This document shows, piece after piece, positions 12,270 to 23,988 of a stretch of 64,000 nt of DNA. Origin of the DNA: Siphonodentalium dalli (taxonomy: Eukaryota; Mollusca; Scaphopoda; Gadilida; Siphonodentaliidae); assembly GCA_032622095.1 (NCBI GenBank), contig CP136068.1, forward strand, positions 187,667,309 through 187,731,308, given 5' to 3'. Numbering within the stretch: the stretch's first letter is position 1; each line of letters starts with the position of its first letter. The notes under the pieces were generated by a model, which did not search any database, was not told where the DNA came from, and was given only the letters and a program-made list of their open reading frames with translations. A program made the position numbers and the translations under genes.

Positions 12270-12772
12270 CTTGAAGTTCTGAAACCTGCTTTACTCGCAT
12301 CTCTTTGAGTTTTCTATCCAAAAACCCCTCTATACTTCGCTCAAGATTGTTTCATTACATCTAAAATCTATAATATATTTTGTTATATTGTACTCGCACT
12401 TTGAATGGTTGAATTGATTCCTCAATGTTCGTCATGCACTCACCGGCGTCACCGCCAAACCAGGCTTTGTCTTTGCACATATTTTCCCGCTACAATGCCA
12501 ATATCAAGTTGCAAATTATGACTACTAAAATTACATGTTCAAACATATAAACTGGAACGAAACAGATCATTAATCAAGTATATATACAGGGTTTTCGGAA
12601 ATTTCAGGAAGCTCCAGCCATAGAAGGGTTAAGATTCATTGAAGAATCAGCGGCGGCTGTACTGCAGACATTTCCATGGGATTTTGGTTGTGCATTAATA
12701 TTAGCTTTTTTCGTATTTGCATGGGTAATAATCATTCATAATTTTTGGGTCATTTTTCGTTTAAGCACTGGC
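12270..12772. other. Interval with a TTAA-MITE end fragment (copy 1)
   Basis: Bases at about 12592-12635 (TTTCGGAAATTTCAGGAAGC, then AGAAGGGTTAA) match the terminus of the 32900-33145 element. No matching partner end is visible. Otherwise nothing is recognised; part of it may be the remaining 5' end of the LINE relic. Confidence 0.5.
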
Positions 12773-13110
12773 GGAGTAAAGGTACTCAATCCGATCAGAC
12801 GGTCGCATATCATCAAGATACAACAACAGCATTTCTTAATTATCAGAATCGATTTATTGCAACAAAATAATGCTAACAAGTGTCAACAATTATATCAAAT
12901 TTCCCAAAACTTGTTATTTATCAACATTTTGTTCAACATGATATGGTCGTATTATCACTTAAGTATCACGAAATTTGGCCGTATTTCCACCTGATTTTAG
13001 AGTTATCCATCTTCATCCGCAATTTTGTACGAAACCCTCCGTTCCTGTGCCACATATTATTACACATCTCGAGAAATAACAAACTTCAAAAATCACGGCA
13101 TGCACTACAC
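12773..13110. mobile_element. Left half of a TTAA palindromic MITE (copy 1)
   Basis: It starts AGTAAAGGTACTCAATCCGA and continues through the family-specific CAACAACAGCATT, AATAATGCTAAC and TTTTAGAGTTATCCATCTTC segments to CTCGAGAAATAACAAA. The other half is missing; the sequence runs into a CA microsatellite and the 51-bp satellite. Confidence 0.8.
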
Positions 13111-13120
13111 CAGAGACCAC

Positions 13121-15405
13121 ACACACACACACACACACCCTAACTCGCTGTCGGCGCTACTCGAGCACACAGGGACCATACAAATAAACACCGAAACTCG
13201 CTGCCGGCGTTACTCGAGCACTCAGATACCATATAAACACACCGGAACTCGCGGTCGGCGTTACCCGAGCATGCACCCAGAGACCATATAAACACACCGG
13301 AACTCGCGGTCGGCGTTACTCGAGCACACAGAGACCATACAAACACACCGGAACTCGCGGTCGGCGTTACTCGAGCACACAGAGACCATACAAACACACC
13401 GGAACTCGCGGTCGGCGCTACTCGAGCACTCAGATACCATACAAACACACCGGAACTCGCGGCCGGCGTTACTCGAGCACACAGAGACCATACAAACACA
13501 CCGAAACTCGCGGTCGGCGTTACTCAAGCACACAGAGACCATACAAACACACCGGAACTCGCGGTCGGCGTTACTCGAGCACACAGAGACCATACAAACA
13601 CACCGGAACTCGCGGCCGGCGTTACTCGAGCACCCAGAGACCATACAAACACACCGGAACTCGCGGTCGGCGTTACTCGAGCACACACAGAACATACAAA
13701 CACACCGGAACTCGCGGCCGGCGTTACTCGAGTACCGAGAGACCATACAAACACACCGGAACTCGCGACCGTCGTTACTCGAGCACCCAGATACCATACA
13801 AACACACCGGAACACCCGGCTGGCGTTACTCGAGCACTCAGAGACCATACAAACACACCGGAACTGGAGGCCGGCGTTACTCGAACACACAGAGACCATA
13901 CAAACACACCGGAACTGGAGGCCGGCGTTACTCGAGCACACAGAGACCATACAAACACATCGGAACTCGCTGCCGGCGTTACTCGAGCACACAGAGACCA
14001 TATAATCACACCGGAACTCGCTGCCGGCGTTACTCGAGCACACAGAGACCATACAAACACACCGGAACTGGAGGACGGCGTTACTCGAGCACACAGAGAC
14101 CATACAAACACACCGGAACTCGCGGCCGGCGTTACTCGAGCACACAGAGACCATACAAACACACCGGAACTGGAGGACGGCGTTACTCGAGCACACAGAG
14201 ACCATACAAACACACCGGAACTGGAGGCCGGCGTTACTCGAGCACACAGAGACCACACAAACACACCGAACTCGCGACCGGCGTTACTCGAGCACCCAGG
14301 GACCATACAAACACACCGGAAGGCCGGCGTTACTCGAGCACACAGAGAACATACAAACACACCGGGACTCGCGGTCGGCGTTACTCGAGGACACAGAGAC
14401 CATACAAACACACCGGAACTCCCGGCCGGCGTTACTCGAGCACACAGAGACCATACAAACACACCGGAACTCGCGGTCGGCGTTACTCGAGCACACAGAG
14501 ACCATATAAACACACCGGAACTCGCGGTCGGTGTTACCCGAGCACCCAGGGACCATACAAACACACCGGAACTGGAGGCCGGCGTTACTCGAACACACAG
14601 AGACCATACAAACACACCGGAACTGGAGGCCGGCGTTACTCGAGCACACAGAGACCATACAAACACATCGGAACTCGCTGCCGGCGTTACTCGAGCACAC
14701 AGAGACCATATAATCACACCGGAACTCGCTGCCGGCGTTACTCGAGCACACAGAGACCATACAAACACACCGGAACTGGAGGACGGCGTTACTCGAGCAC
14801 ACAGAGACCATACAAACACACCGGAACTCGCGGCCGGCGTTACTCGAGCACACAGAGACCATACAAACACACCGGAACTGGAGGACGGCGTTACTCGAGC
14901 ACACAGAGACCATACAAACACACCGGAACTGGAGGCCGGCGTTACTCGAGCACACAGAGACCACACAAACACACCGAACTCGCGACCGGCGTTACTCGAG
15001 CACCCAGGGACCATACAAACACACCGGAAGGCCGGCGTTACTCGAGCACACAGAGAACATACAAACACACCGGGACTCGCGGTCGGCGTTACTCGAGGAC
15101 ACAGAGACCATACAAACACACCGGAACTCCCGGCCGGCGTTACTCGAGCACATAGAGACCATACAAACACACCGGAACTCGCGGCCGGTGTTACTCGAGC
15201 ACACAGAGACCATACAAACACACCGAAATTCGCGGCCGGCGTTACTCGATCACACAGAGACCACACAAACACACCGGAACTGGAGGCCGGCGTTACTCGA
15301 GCACTCAGAGACCATACAAACACACCAGAACTCGCGGCCGGCGTTACTCGAGTACCGAGAGACCATACAAACACACCGGAAGTCGCGGCCGCGTTACTCG
15401 CCCAC
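13121..15405. repeat. 51-bp GC-rich satellite, ~44 units (copy 1)
   Basis: A short CA tract leads into units of ACCGGAACTCGCGGCCGGCG, TTACTCGAGCACACAGAGAC and CATACAAACAC. Each unit carries CpG-rich sequence and a CTCGAG site. Because 51 is divisible by three, several frames stay open. On the minus strand they give 17-residue peptide repeats (VFVWSLCARVTPAASSG or CVCMVSVCSSNAGREFR), the longest being 616 codons at 13524-15374. A block of about 590 bp starting at 13858 is repeated 708 bp later (from 14566), a higher-order duplication absent from copy 2. I regard the peptides as repeat by-products. Confidence 0.9.
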
Positions 15406-15523
15406 GTAACAGTGGCGATAAGCGGGGGGGGGGCGGAAGGATAAGATATATTTGTATATTGTTAACCCAACTTCAGATCTGATGTCAGCCAGTGAAACGA
15501 TAGACATGCTTGATTCTGGTATT

Positions 15524-16267
15524 TTATTTGTAGGTCAATTGCATACTCGTGACCACGAGAATATAAAGACGAAGTCTTGTAAGTTGATCAAGTTGTTTGT
15601 GTAACACCACATAATCCGTTTCCTGGGGCTGTAAAATCAGCGATATTATTTCGACTTCACTTTGTGTAATATACAGGTATAAGATGGCGACATATTCAAT
15701 AGGGCGCGAACTACTGTTGACATCCATGTAGAAATTTAACAGAGGACAATACACACTGTGCTAGTTTTTGGACACGCACAATGATACTGGGAATGAAATG
15801 GGGCCACTGTATACACCACCCCGACACCAGGTGTGTGTTTCAGATATAGAATGTCATGCATGTCGGTTTTTTTGGTGTAGTAAGATTGTATTTCCACATC
15901 CGTTTCGAATCCGTTCTGAATCAACTGTACCAGGCGTCTACTAAATTTGTCTGGATAATACGATGCCAGCTTTCCCCCCAGAACAACAGTATTGGCTAAA
16001 GGATAATGTGTTATAGTGTGGTGGTATGACATTCAATGAATGAAGATATGCGTTGTTATCATCTTCGCTCAGGGTTAGTGTCAGTACGTGGGTACGTACG
16101 GTATGATTCAAGGAAATCGCAGGAACAGTGGTGCATTTATTTAACTGTGTGTGTTTCAGTAACAATTTATAGTCTCGACGGCAATTGCCGTGGACGTTGA
16201 GGAAATCCTTCAAAGGTTTTAGAATATAGTAATGTTTCATGCGGGCAAATGGTCGAAATTGTGCCAA
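15524..16267 (-). pseudogene. Frame-broken coding relic, unknown family (copy 1)
   Basis: Three minus-strand open frames abut with small overlaps and change frame at about 16020 and about 15745: 16267-15941, 16032-15736 and 15754-15524. Their compositions look protein-like, with mixed charged, aromatic and aliphatic residues rather than repeat-derived strings. Reading through the two frame changes would give roughly 245 residues. Features visible include RRLVQLIQNGFETDVEIQ in the middle frame and PIEYVAILYLYITQ in the last. I do not recognise the family. It could be a decayed gene, an old viral or transposon insertion, or exons whose splice sites I cannot see. An identical relic lies in copy 2, so the breaks predate the duplication. 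Confidence 0.35.
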
Positions 16268-16837
16268 GAAATCACTTGATATTGAACTGATTGCAAGATC
16301 TCATCAATGCAACATTCCTCCAGTTGTTCTCCGCGTTGACCTTGCCACACTTGTGTTGATGGCATTCGTACTTTCTTGGACCATACCGACCACCACCCAG
16401 CGCGAGTATGACATATCACCAAACTATCAAAGGCATTGTCTTTAAGACTACCCCCAGTATGTGTGAGGCTTATATAATAGTATCAAATGGTACACGCCGG
16501 ACCCAGTTGAATAAGAACGGCTTCCAAAATACAATAAAATAGTATATAAGAAAAGCAAAGCCACGCATGAGATCATGTCTGAATCTAAAACATACCGGAT
16601 GCAGGGGAGGTTGCAGTCATGGAAAATCAGAATCACCTCAGGTATTGTTGTTTTGAATCTTGGGAGTCATAATATGACTATTCGGCCATCTACGGTTGCG
16701 GACATTATCGACGCTTACTGGAGAATGGATTGTAACAAGAGACAGGTTACTATTGGATGTATATTGTTTTCATGTCTGTTTTTTTGGCGCGCACCCATTT
16801 TCTCTTGTTAAAGGCTCACTTAATTTTCGAACCCCTG
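16268..16837. other. Interval with no recognised gene (copy 1)
   Basis: Short open frames occur on both strands but none is recognisable. The GTCTGTTT...GCGCGCAC segment near 16765-16805 has a diverged match near 41315-41350, so part of this is dispersed repeat. Confidence 0.5.
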
Positions 16838-17346
16838 CAGGGAGCCCCATACATATATAGAAGCATGTGTACTGAGTGTCGTCTGCTCATGTTTGTCTGG
16901 GGCTATGTATGGGTGAAATTATAAAATTGTTGAAGAATATAAGAAAAAAATATATAAATTGTTATAGAATGTAAGAAAAAATAAAAACAAATGATAAAAA
17001 TTTGTTAGGCCAATGCATTCTCTCATATATGCGAGGCGACCTATGGTCGACTCGCATATATAAGAGAATGCAATGGCACAGGGTAAAATTTTGACAAGCA
17101 GTTTGACTGTTAAGAGCATATGCTAGTTTATTTTTGGTCCCGTATTTGTTCGGAAATACACAAAATAAAAAACATCCATTACCCTGCAGGGAGCCCCACA
17201 CATATATAGAAGCATATAGAAGAGTGTCGTCTGCTCATGTTTGTCTGGGGCTCTGTATGGGTGAAATTATAAAATTGTTAACGAATACAAGAAAAAATTA
17301 TTGAAATTGTAAAAAATTGTTAGGCCAATGCATTCTCTTATATAAG
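16838..17346. mobile_element. Cluster of palindromic cassettes (copy 1)
   Basis: The order is: second module (16838-16912, GCAGGGAGCCCC to TATGTATGGG), AT-rich linker with AAAATTGTT, full ~67-bp palindrome (17010-17077), spacer, second module again (17185-17263), linker, and a left half of the palindrome (17321-17346) that breaks off. The same parts in a similar order lie inside the TIR-bounded element at 46350-46788. No outer terminal repeats are found here, so this is probably a rearranged element. Confidence 0.75.
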
Positions 17347-17630
17347 TGAGTTTTAGCCCTTAGGTCCTTAAACTTGAAGCTTGACGAACAGCAAGTCGTC
17401 AAACCTATCAAAGCCTCTACAAATACAGTTTGTAATTGTCTAGCCTCCATTTGTGGCCATGTTGAGAAATATAAGGCAACAACAAAACAGCCTATGGATT
17501 CCCATTCATTCATTAGTAGGGAGTTCATCTAATGAATTCAGTAGCTTTTTCAACTTTAGCTGAATGCTATATCATGTATATCAATGAAAAGGTCTTATAA
17601 ATGTTGCCACTTATTGAATCGCCACATCCA
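17347..17630. other. Short interval before the 45-bp array (copy 1)
   Basis: No gene or element is recognised. The sequence runs directly from the broken half-cassette to the first 45-bp monomer. Confidence 0.5.
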
Positions 17631-17855
17631 GATTATTCATTGTGGGTTTTCGTCTTCCAGAGATGCTACTATCCCGATTATTTATTGTGGGTTTTCGTCT
17701 TCCAGAGATGCTACTATCCCGATTATTTATTGTGGGTTTTCGTCTTCTAGAGATGTTACTATCCCGATTATTTATTGTGGGTTTTCGTCTTCCAGAGATG
17801 CTACTATCCCGATTATTTATTGTGGGTTTTCGTCTTCCAGAGATGCTACTATCCC
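17631..17855. repeat. 45-bp minisatellite, 5 units (copy 1, truncated)
   Basis: Exactly five 45-bp units (GATTATTTATTGTGGGTTTT, then CGTCTTCCAGAGATGCTACT, then ATCCC) precede the duplication junction. The period is a multiple of three, so both strands stay open and give 15-residue peptide repeats. Copy 2 carries about eight units, so the breakpoint cut this array after the fifth. Confidence 0.95.
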
Positions 17856-19231
17856 GTGTACGTGGTATCGCCAAAACCGAGGGTATCGCCAAAACCGAGA
17901 ATATGGGAAAGTCATTTTCACGTATATGATATGGGGATATGTTTGTTTCTCACCGTAATACAGACATCGAGCATCGTATGTGTATGTCAACACGAAGCAT
18001 GAGTATTTATCCACCAGTTGTCAATCAGTTTTCCCAGATCAGACCATTAATTGCATAATTTGGAGCAATATGATATATATATATATATATCATTCCAGAG
18101 GGCCGTTAATAAACCATAATGCCCGATGAAATCATGTTATTACTATTATTACCACAGTTTTGGACATTTGACCCATTTGAGGATTTAGTGGAACAATGAA
18201 GTAGATTAAGAGAGAAATATTTTCAAGAACATTTAAATTTGATACCATTTGACTTGTCAGCTGACACGGACTGACGGAGTCTCGAAAATAGGACAGGGGA
18301 AAACCCAGCATTGTAGACGAGTAACAACCAATGAGAGATTGACAGCTAAAATTATCAATGCATACTTACGCTTGATACAATAATTCAATCATATAGCGTG
18401 AATTCCAATCATAAAACCACTACAATGTCGAGGAAATCGGATACATCTTCCCATTATTTTCTTTAAATAAACACGCCATATCGGATGTTGAAGGGATGTA
18501 ACTCTCGCGATAATAAACGAGATCTATAGTTTCCGGGCGGCGGGCCGATATTGAACTAGGCTTCTCATTATCGGCCCGCGGCCCGCTGTTTTGGTAACAA
18601 TACGCTATTTGGAACGCCCCGAAAAACATTATCAATGGCCTAGAGAACGCCCTATAAAGTGGTAATAATATATAATAATGACCGTGTGTGTACTGTAAAT
18701 TAGGATTAATAGTCGCAAAAATAACTACTTTGAATAAGTTTATTCTCCTTTTCTATTTGATCACCCACCTGAGTGTTTCACATCACTTCTTCTGACACAG
18801 CACACGTACGCTTACCTGAACACATGATCACGAGGCCTCTCTATATCGATTAAAGATCGTTAACTCCAGCTGTTAAGAAGTCGTATGTATTTTATTAGGA
18901 GATAGAGTTATTCCTCCTGCAACACTTTAGTAAAGCCACAATCCATGCTGTTTGAATGCAAATGGAATATTTTGTATGGACTTTGTATGCCACATGCAGA
19001 ACCAGTGATGGTCCAGTGGTTGGGGGGGGGGGATCGGGGAGGGGTGGCTACAGCCACTGTCGGGAAGGACTAGCCCCCCCCCCCCCCAGTCTGAGAAATC
19101 TGCAATGGCCAGTCCGGTGTAGCTTCCGGGATCCTTTATAGTCCCTCTGTCTGGGATCTTTTCACCTCATGCGTTGGTGAATTCATGTCGTCACCCCTAT
19201 GCACAACGACTTATAAAGTCATATAGATCGG
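17856..19231. other. Unannotated start of duplicated segment (copy 2)
   Basis: Counterpart of 6984-8363, with no recognised gene. Substitutions seen by eye are at about 18546 (C here, T in copy 1) and about 19170 (T here, C in copy 1). The poly-G and poly-C runs near 19022-19087 differ in length from copy 1. Confidence 0.6.
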
Positions 19232-19680
19232 TAGATCATGCCATGAATCTCTACTCTGGCTAACGCCTGTAGAGATCATATCCCAACAGTACAAAACCTG
19301 GGAACTTTTTGAAGTTTTGACAGGGAACCTTATAAAGCCAAAACGATAATTTAACTATATATTAGTTATTATCGGTTCATTAATAATGTACTTCACTGTA
19401 GGTGACTTTGTGAGCGATTTTGCTTTGTGTCGTTTACAATGATGGAATTTATCCTGGGTAAATAATTCAATGTTTATTGCGACATCGGCTCAAAAAAGTC
19501 ACAGAAAAGCAAGCAATTTCGAGCTGAGACCGCCCCTAATATATTCCCTGCCTTGTTTGTTCAATGTTATAATGTTCCCTGTCAGAACAGGTCACAATAT
19601 GAAAACGTTCCCAGGATTTGTACTAGTGGAATATGATCTCTACGGGCGTCCGACAGAGTAGAGATTCATGGCATGATCTA
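19232..19680. mobile_element. Palindromic MITE of ~449 bp (copy 2)
   Basis: Counterpart of 8364-8812 with the same inverted termini (TAGATCATGCCATGAATCTC and its complement). No transposase is encoded. Confidence 0.85.
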
Positions 19681-20864
19681 ATAGATCGGCTCAGCAATCA
19701 GCATGGGCAAATAAAGAGCGTCCATTGTTAGTTTATTCATATAGATCGATTCAGCATGGTCCAATAAAGAGCGTTCACTGTTAGTTTATTCATATAGATC
19801 GGCTCAGCATGGACCAATAAAGAGCGTTCATTGTTAGTCTATTCATATATATCGACTCAGTATGGACCAATACAGAGTGTTCATTGTTAGTCTATTCATA
19901 TAGATCGACTCAGTATGGACCAATAAAGAGTGTTTATTGTTAGTCTATTCATATAGATCGGCTCAGTATGGACACATAAATAGCGTTCATTGTTAGTCTA
20001 TTCATATAGATCGGATCAGTATGGACCAATAAAGAGTGTTTATTGTTAGTCTATTCATATAGATCGGCTCAGTATGGACACATAAATAGCGTTCATTGTT
20101 AGTCTATTAATATATATCGGCGCAGTATGGACCAATAAAGAGCGTTCATTGTTAATATATTCATATAGATCGGCGAAGTATGAGCCAATAAAGAGCGTTC
20201 ATTGTTAGTCTATTCATATATATCGACTCAGTATGGACCAATTAAGAGCATTCATTGTTAGTCTATTCATATATATCGACTCAGTATGGGCCAATAAAGA
20301 GCGTTCATTGTTAATTTATTCATATAGATCGGCTCAGTATAGACAAACGAAGAGCGTTCATTGTTAGTCTATTCATATATATCGACTCAGTATGGACCAA
20401 TTAAGAGCGTTCATTGTTAGTCTATTCGTATAGATCGACTCAGCATGGTCCAATAAAGAGCGTTCACTGTTAGTTTATTCATATATATCGGCTCAGCATG
20501 GACCAATAAAGAGCGTTCATTGTTAGTCTATTCATATAGATCGACGCAGTATGGACAAATAAAGAGCGTTCATTGTAATATATTCATATAGATCGGCGCA
20601 GTATGGACCAATAAAGAGCGTTCATTGTTAATATATTCATATAGATCGGCGTAGTATGGACCAATAAAGAGCGTTCATTGTTAGTCTATTCATATAGATC
20701 GGCTCAGCATGGACCAATAAAGAGCGTTCACTGTTAGTCTATTTATATATATCGATTCAGTATGGACCAATAAAGAGCGTTCATTGTTACTCTATTCACA
20801 TAGGCCGGCTCAGTATGGACCAATACAGAGCGTCAATTGTTAGCCTATTCATATTAACACACTG
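19681..20864. repeat. 53-bp minisatellite (copy 2)
   Basis: Counterpart of 8813-9995. Unit order and variants appear unchanged, which argues that the duplication is young relative to the turnover of this array. Confidence 0.95.
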
Positions 20865-20934
20865 GAAATCCGCTCAGTAAGTTATTTATTAGAGTGCTAC
20901 GAATTAGGAATTGATCAAATATGGCACGCGGGTT

Positions 20935-21621
20935 GATGTAGACATATTTAGATTGCCGTGATGTAGACATATTTATATTGCCGTGATGTATACATATTTA
21001 GATTGCCGATGTAGACATATTTAGATTGCCGTGATGTAGACATATTTAGATTGCCGATGTAGACATATTTAGATTGATGTAGACATATTTAGATTGATGT
21101 AGACATATTTAGATTGATGTAGACATATTTAGACATATTTAGATTGCCGTGATGTAGACATATTTAGATTGCCGATGTAGACATATTTAGATTGCAGATG
21201 TAGACATATTTAGATTGCCGATGTAGACATATTTAGATTGCCGTGATGTAGACATATTTAGATTGCCGATGTAGACATATTTAGATTGCCGATGTAGACA
21301 TATTTAGACATATTTAGATTGATGTAGACATATTTAGATTGATGTAGACACATTTAGACATATTTAGATTGCTGTAGACATATTTAGATTGATGTAGAGA
21401 TATTTAGACATATTTAGATTGCCGATGTAGACATATTTAGATTGCCGTGATGTAGACATATTCAGATTGCCGATGTAGACATATTTAGATTGCCGTTATG
21501 TAGACATATTTAGATTGCCGTGATATAGACATATTTAGATTGCCGTGATGTAGACATATTTAGATTGCCGTGATGTAGACATATTAAGACATATTTAGAC
21601 ATATTTAGACATATTTAGATT
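20935..21621. repeat. GATGTAGACATATTTAGATTGCC minisatellite (copy 2)
   Basis: Counterpart of 10067-10753, with the same mosaic of 20-25 bp and 10-bp units. Confidence 0.95.
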
Positions 21622-21668
21622 GCTACCTGAGTGTTGTTCTATTAATTTCGCTTTCATGCGTATCATAC

Positions 21669-21853
21669 CTGCCGTGCTTAGTGGTGACTCATTCTGCCGT
21701 GCTTAGTGGTGACTCATTCTGCCGTGCTTAGTGGTGACTCATTCTGCCGTGCTTAGTGGTGACTCATTCTGTCGTGCTGAGTGGTGACTCATTCTGCCGT
21801 GCTTAGTGGTGACTCATTCTGCCGTGTGCTTAGTGGTGACTGATTTATTCTGC
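21669..21853. repeat. 25-bp minisatellite, 7 units (copy 2)
   Basis: Counterpart of 10801-10985, including the altered seventh unit. Confidence 0.95.
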
Positions 21854-22408
21854 CGCGCACTTTCCATATTTACTTCGCGGAGCGTTTCCTAAGAAGAAGG
21901 AATACATTCTTATAGCTAATTCTGATCCTTCGTGTGATACTAGTTTGGTAGAGGTGATTTTGGGTTGAATCAAGGTTGAGTCTTTCTGGGGAATTAGCAT
22001 TTATTTTTACAATAGAAATATACGGACATTCCGGTATAGTTGGAAGCGGTCCACACAACAATCTGAACTACGGTTGTAATACGTAGAACGTGACTGAATG
22101 GCGGAGTTCCGGAACATAAAGTAACATAACATAGTTTTACACATTTTTATATACAAAGCATGCACAGGTGTGAATTAACGACGCGGGATTAGATTAACAG
22201 ATTTGCATTATAAAATATCGGATCACCACAGTGGCATTAACAGTTTGACATATAATTAATTATTAAAAATAAAGCTAAGAATACGTGCGATGAATGGTAA
22301 TTAATGAGCACATGAATGGGCAAGAATTGACAAGTTGCATATTAATAGCCAGCTGATTAATACAAAGTGAAATCAATGTAGATAAACAATGTAATAATTG
22401 TCCAAAAA

Positions 22409-23137
22409 TTAGCACTCTGATACTAGTTTTGACCAATATGATATTGCTCTGCACTTAATTTCGATCAGTACGGGATATCTCCTCAATTCTGCATATACCA
22501 TGTAGTTCGGTGTGCTAGACTTCAGTATTGTGATAATTTTACCCCCGAAGTCAAAGCAATAGTAATTTAGGAGCATCAGATCGGATTGAGTACCTTTAAT
22601 AACTGATGTAAAAAGTTTAGCAAAACATCTTAGAAGGGTGATTCGTCTTTCTGATTCAGGTAAATTAGGGTCCCCGGATCTATTGAAGATGGGTTTAAAT
22701 TTATTGTCCCAACAGCCCACAATTTCGGAAAAATGCCCACTACTCAAAATTAGATTTAAAAAGCGAACATATAAACTCATCATTTCACCTAACGATTCTT
22801 CGATATATTCGTAACGATTCTTCGATATATTCGTAACAATTCTTCGATATATTCGTTCAAAATTTTTATCCGCCCCTATACTGTCTTACGGTTATTATCC
22901 GCAGATCTCTTCTTGTGTTATATGTCTATTTAGATGCGACTCATAATTTTCGTTGAAGTCCATATCGAAGTAGTCAGAAATATCCCATTCATCATTACAG
23001 TCGTTTAGGTTTAAATCCTTAAAGTACTCCTCGAATTGTTCTATTGTGATGTTTCCTCTGCATTTTTTTTGGCTGGTTGTCGAAACACATCTTGTCAAGT
23101 CTGTCGCAGAATGACTTACCTGAATACGTAGCTGCAT
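22409..23137 (-). pseudogene. Decayed non-LTR retrotransposon ORF2 (copy 2)
   Basis: Counterpart of 11541-12269. The same two fragments, the same missing reverse transcriptase core with a MITE terminus in its place (22536-22601), and the same triple 21-bp repeat (22793-22858) are present. The decay predates the segmental duplication. Confidence 0.8.
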
Positions 23138-23640
23138 CTTGAAGTTCTGAAACCTGCTTTACTCGCATCTCTTTGAGTTTTCTATCCAAAAACCCCTCTA
23201 TACTTCGCTCAAGATTGTTTCATTACATCTAAAATCTATAATATATTTTGTTATATTGTACTCGCACTTTGAATGGTTGAATTGATTCCTCAATGTTCGT
23301 CATGCACTCACCGGCGTCACCGCCAAACCAGGCTTTGTCTTTGCACATATTTTCCCGCTACAATGCCAATATCAAGTTGCAAATTATGACTACTAAAATT
23401 ACATGTTCAAACATATAAACTGGAACGAAACAGATCATTAATCAAGTATATATACAGGGTTTTCGGAAATTTCAGGAAGCTCCAGCCATAGAAGGGTTAA
23501 GATTCATTGAAGAATCAGCGGCGGCTGTACTGCAGACATTTCCATGGGATTTTGGTTGTGCATTAATATTAGCTTTTTTCGTATTTGCATGGGTAATAAT
23601 CATTCATAATTTTTGGGTCATTTTTCGTTTAAGCACTGGC

Positions 23641-23978
23641 GGAGTAAAGGTACTCAATCCGATCAGACGGTCGCATATCATCAAGATACAACAACAGCAT
23701 TTCTTAATTATCAGAATCGATTTATTGCAACAAAATAATGCTAACAAGTGTCAACAATTATATCAAATTTCCCAAAACTTGTTATTTATCAACATTTTGT
23801 TCAACATGATATGGTCGTATTATCACTTAAGTATCACGAAATTTGGCCGTATTTCCACCTGATTTTAGAGTTATCCATCTTCATCCGCAATTTTGTACGA
23901 AACCCTCCGTTCCTGTGCCACATATTATTACACATCTCGAGAAATAACAAACTTCAAAAATCACGGCATGCACTACAC
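23641..23978. mobile_element. Left half of a TTAA palindromic MITE (copy 2)
   Basis: Counterpart of 12773-13110. The following CA microsatellite is two bases longer here. Confidence 0.8.
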
Positions 23979-23988
23979 CAGAGACCAC

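Larger units (their letters stand above)
6984..17852 (+). repeat. Tandem segmental duplication, copy 1 (10,869 bp)
   Basis: This segment is followed directly, in the same orientation, by a second copy at 17853 to about 28403. The left edge is defined because 6984 onward matches 17853 onward while 6983 and earlier do not. The only shared bases at the junction are CCC. The right edge lies inside the 45-bp minisatellite, after exactly five monomers. By eye I found three base substitutions outside the arrays, plus mononucleotide and dinucleotide length changes and one large length difference in the 51-bp satellite. All repeats and relics described within it exist twice. Confidence 0.95.

Noticed and set aside
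13261-14256. 331-codon Cys-rich frame resembling a repeat protein
   Set aside because: It is the 51-bp satellite in another phase, overlapping a longer frame on the same strand.
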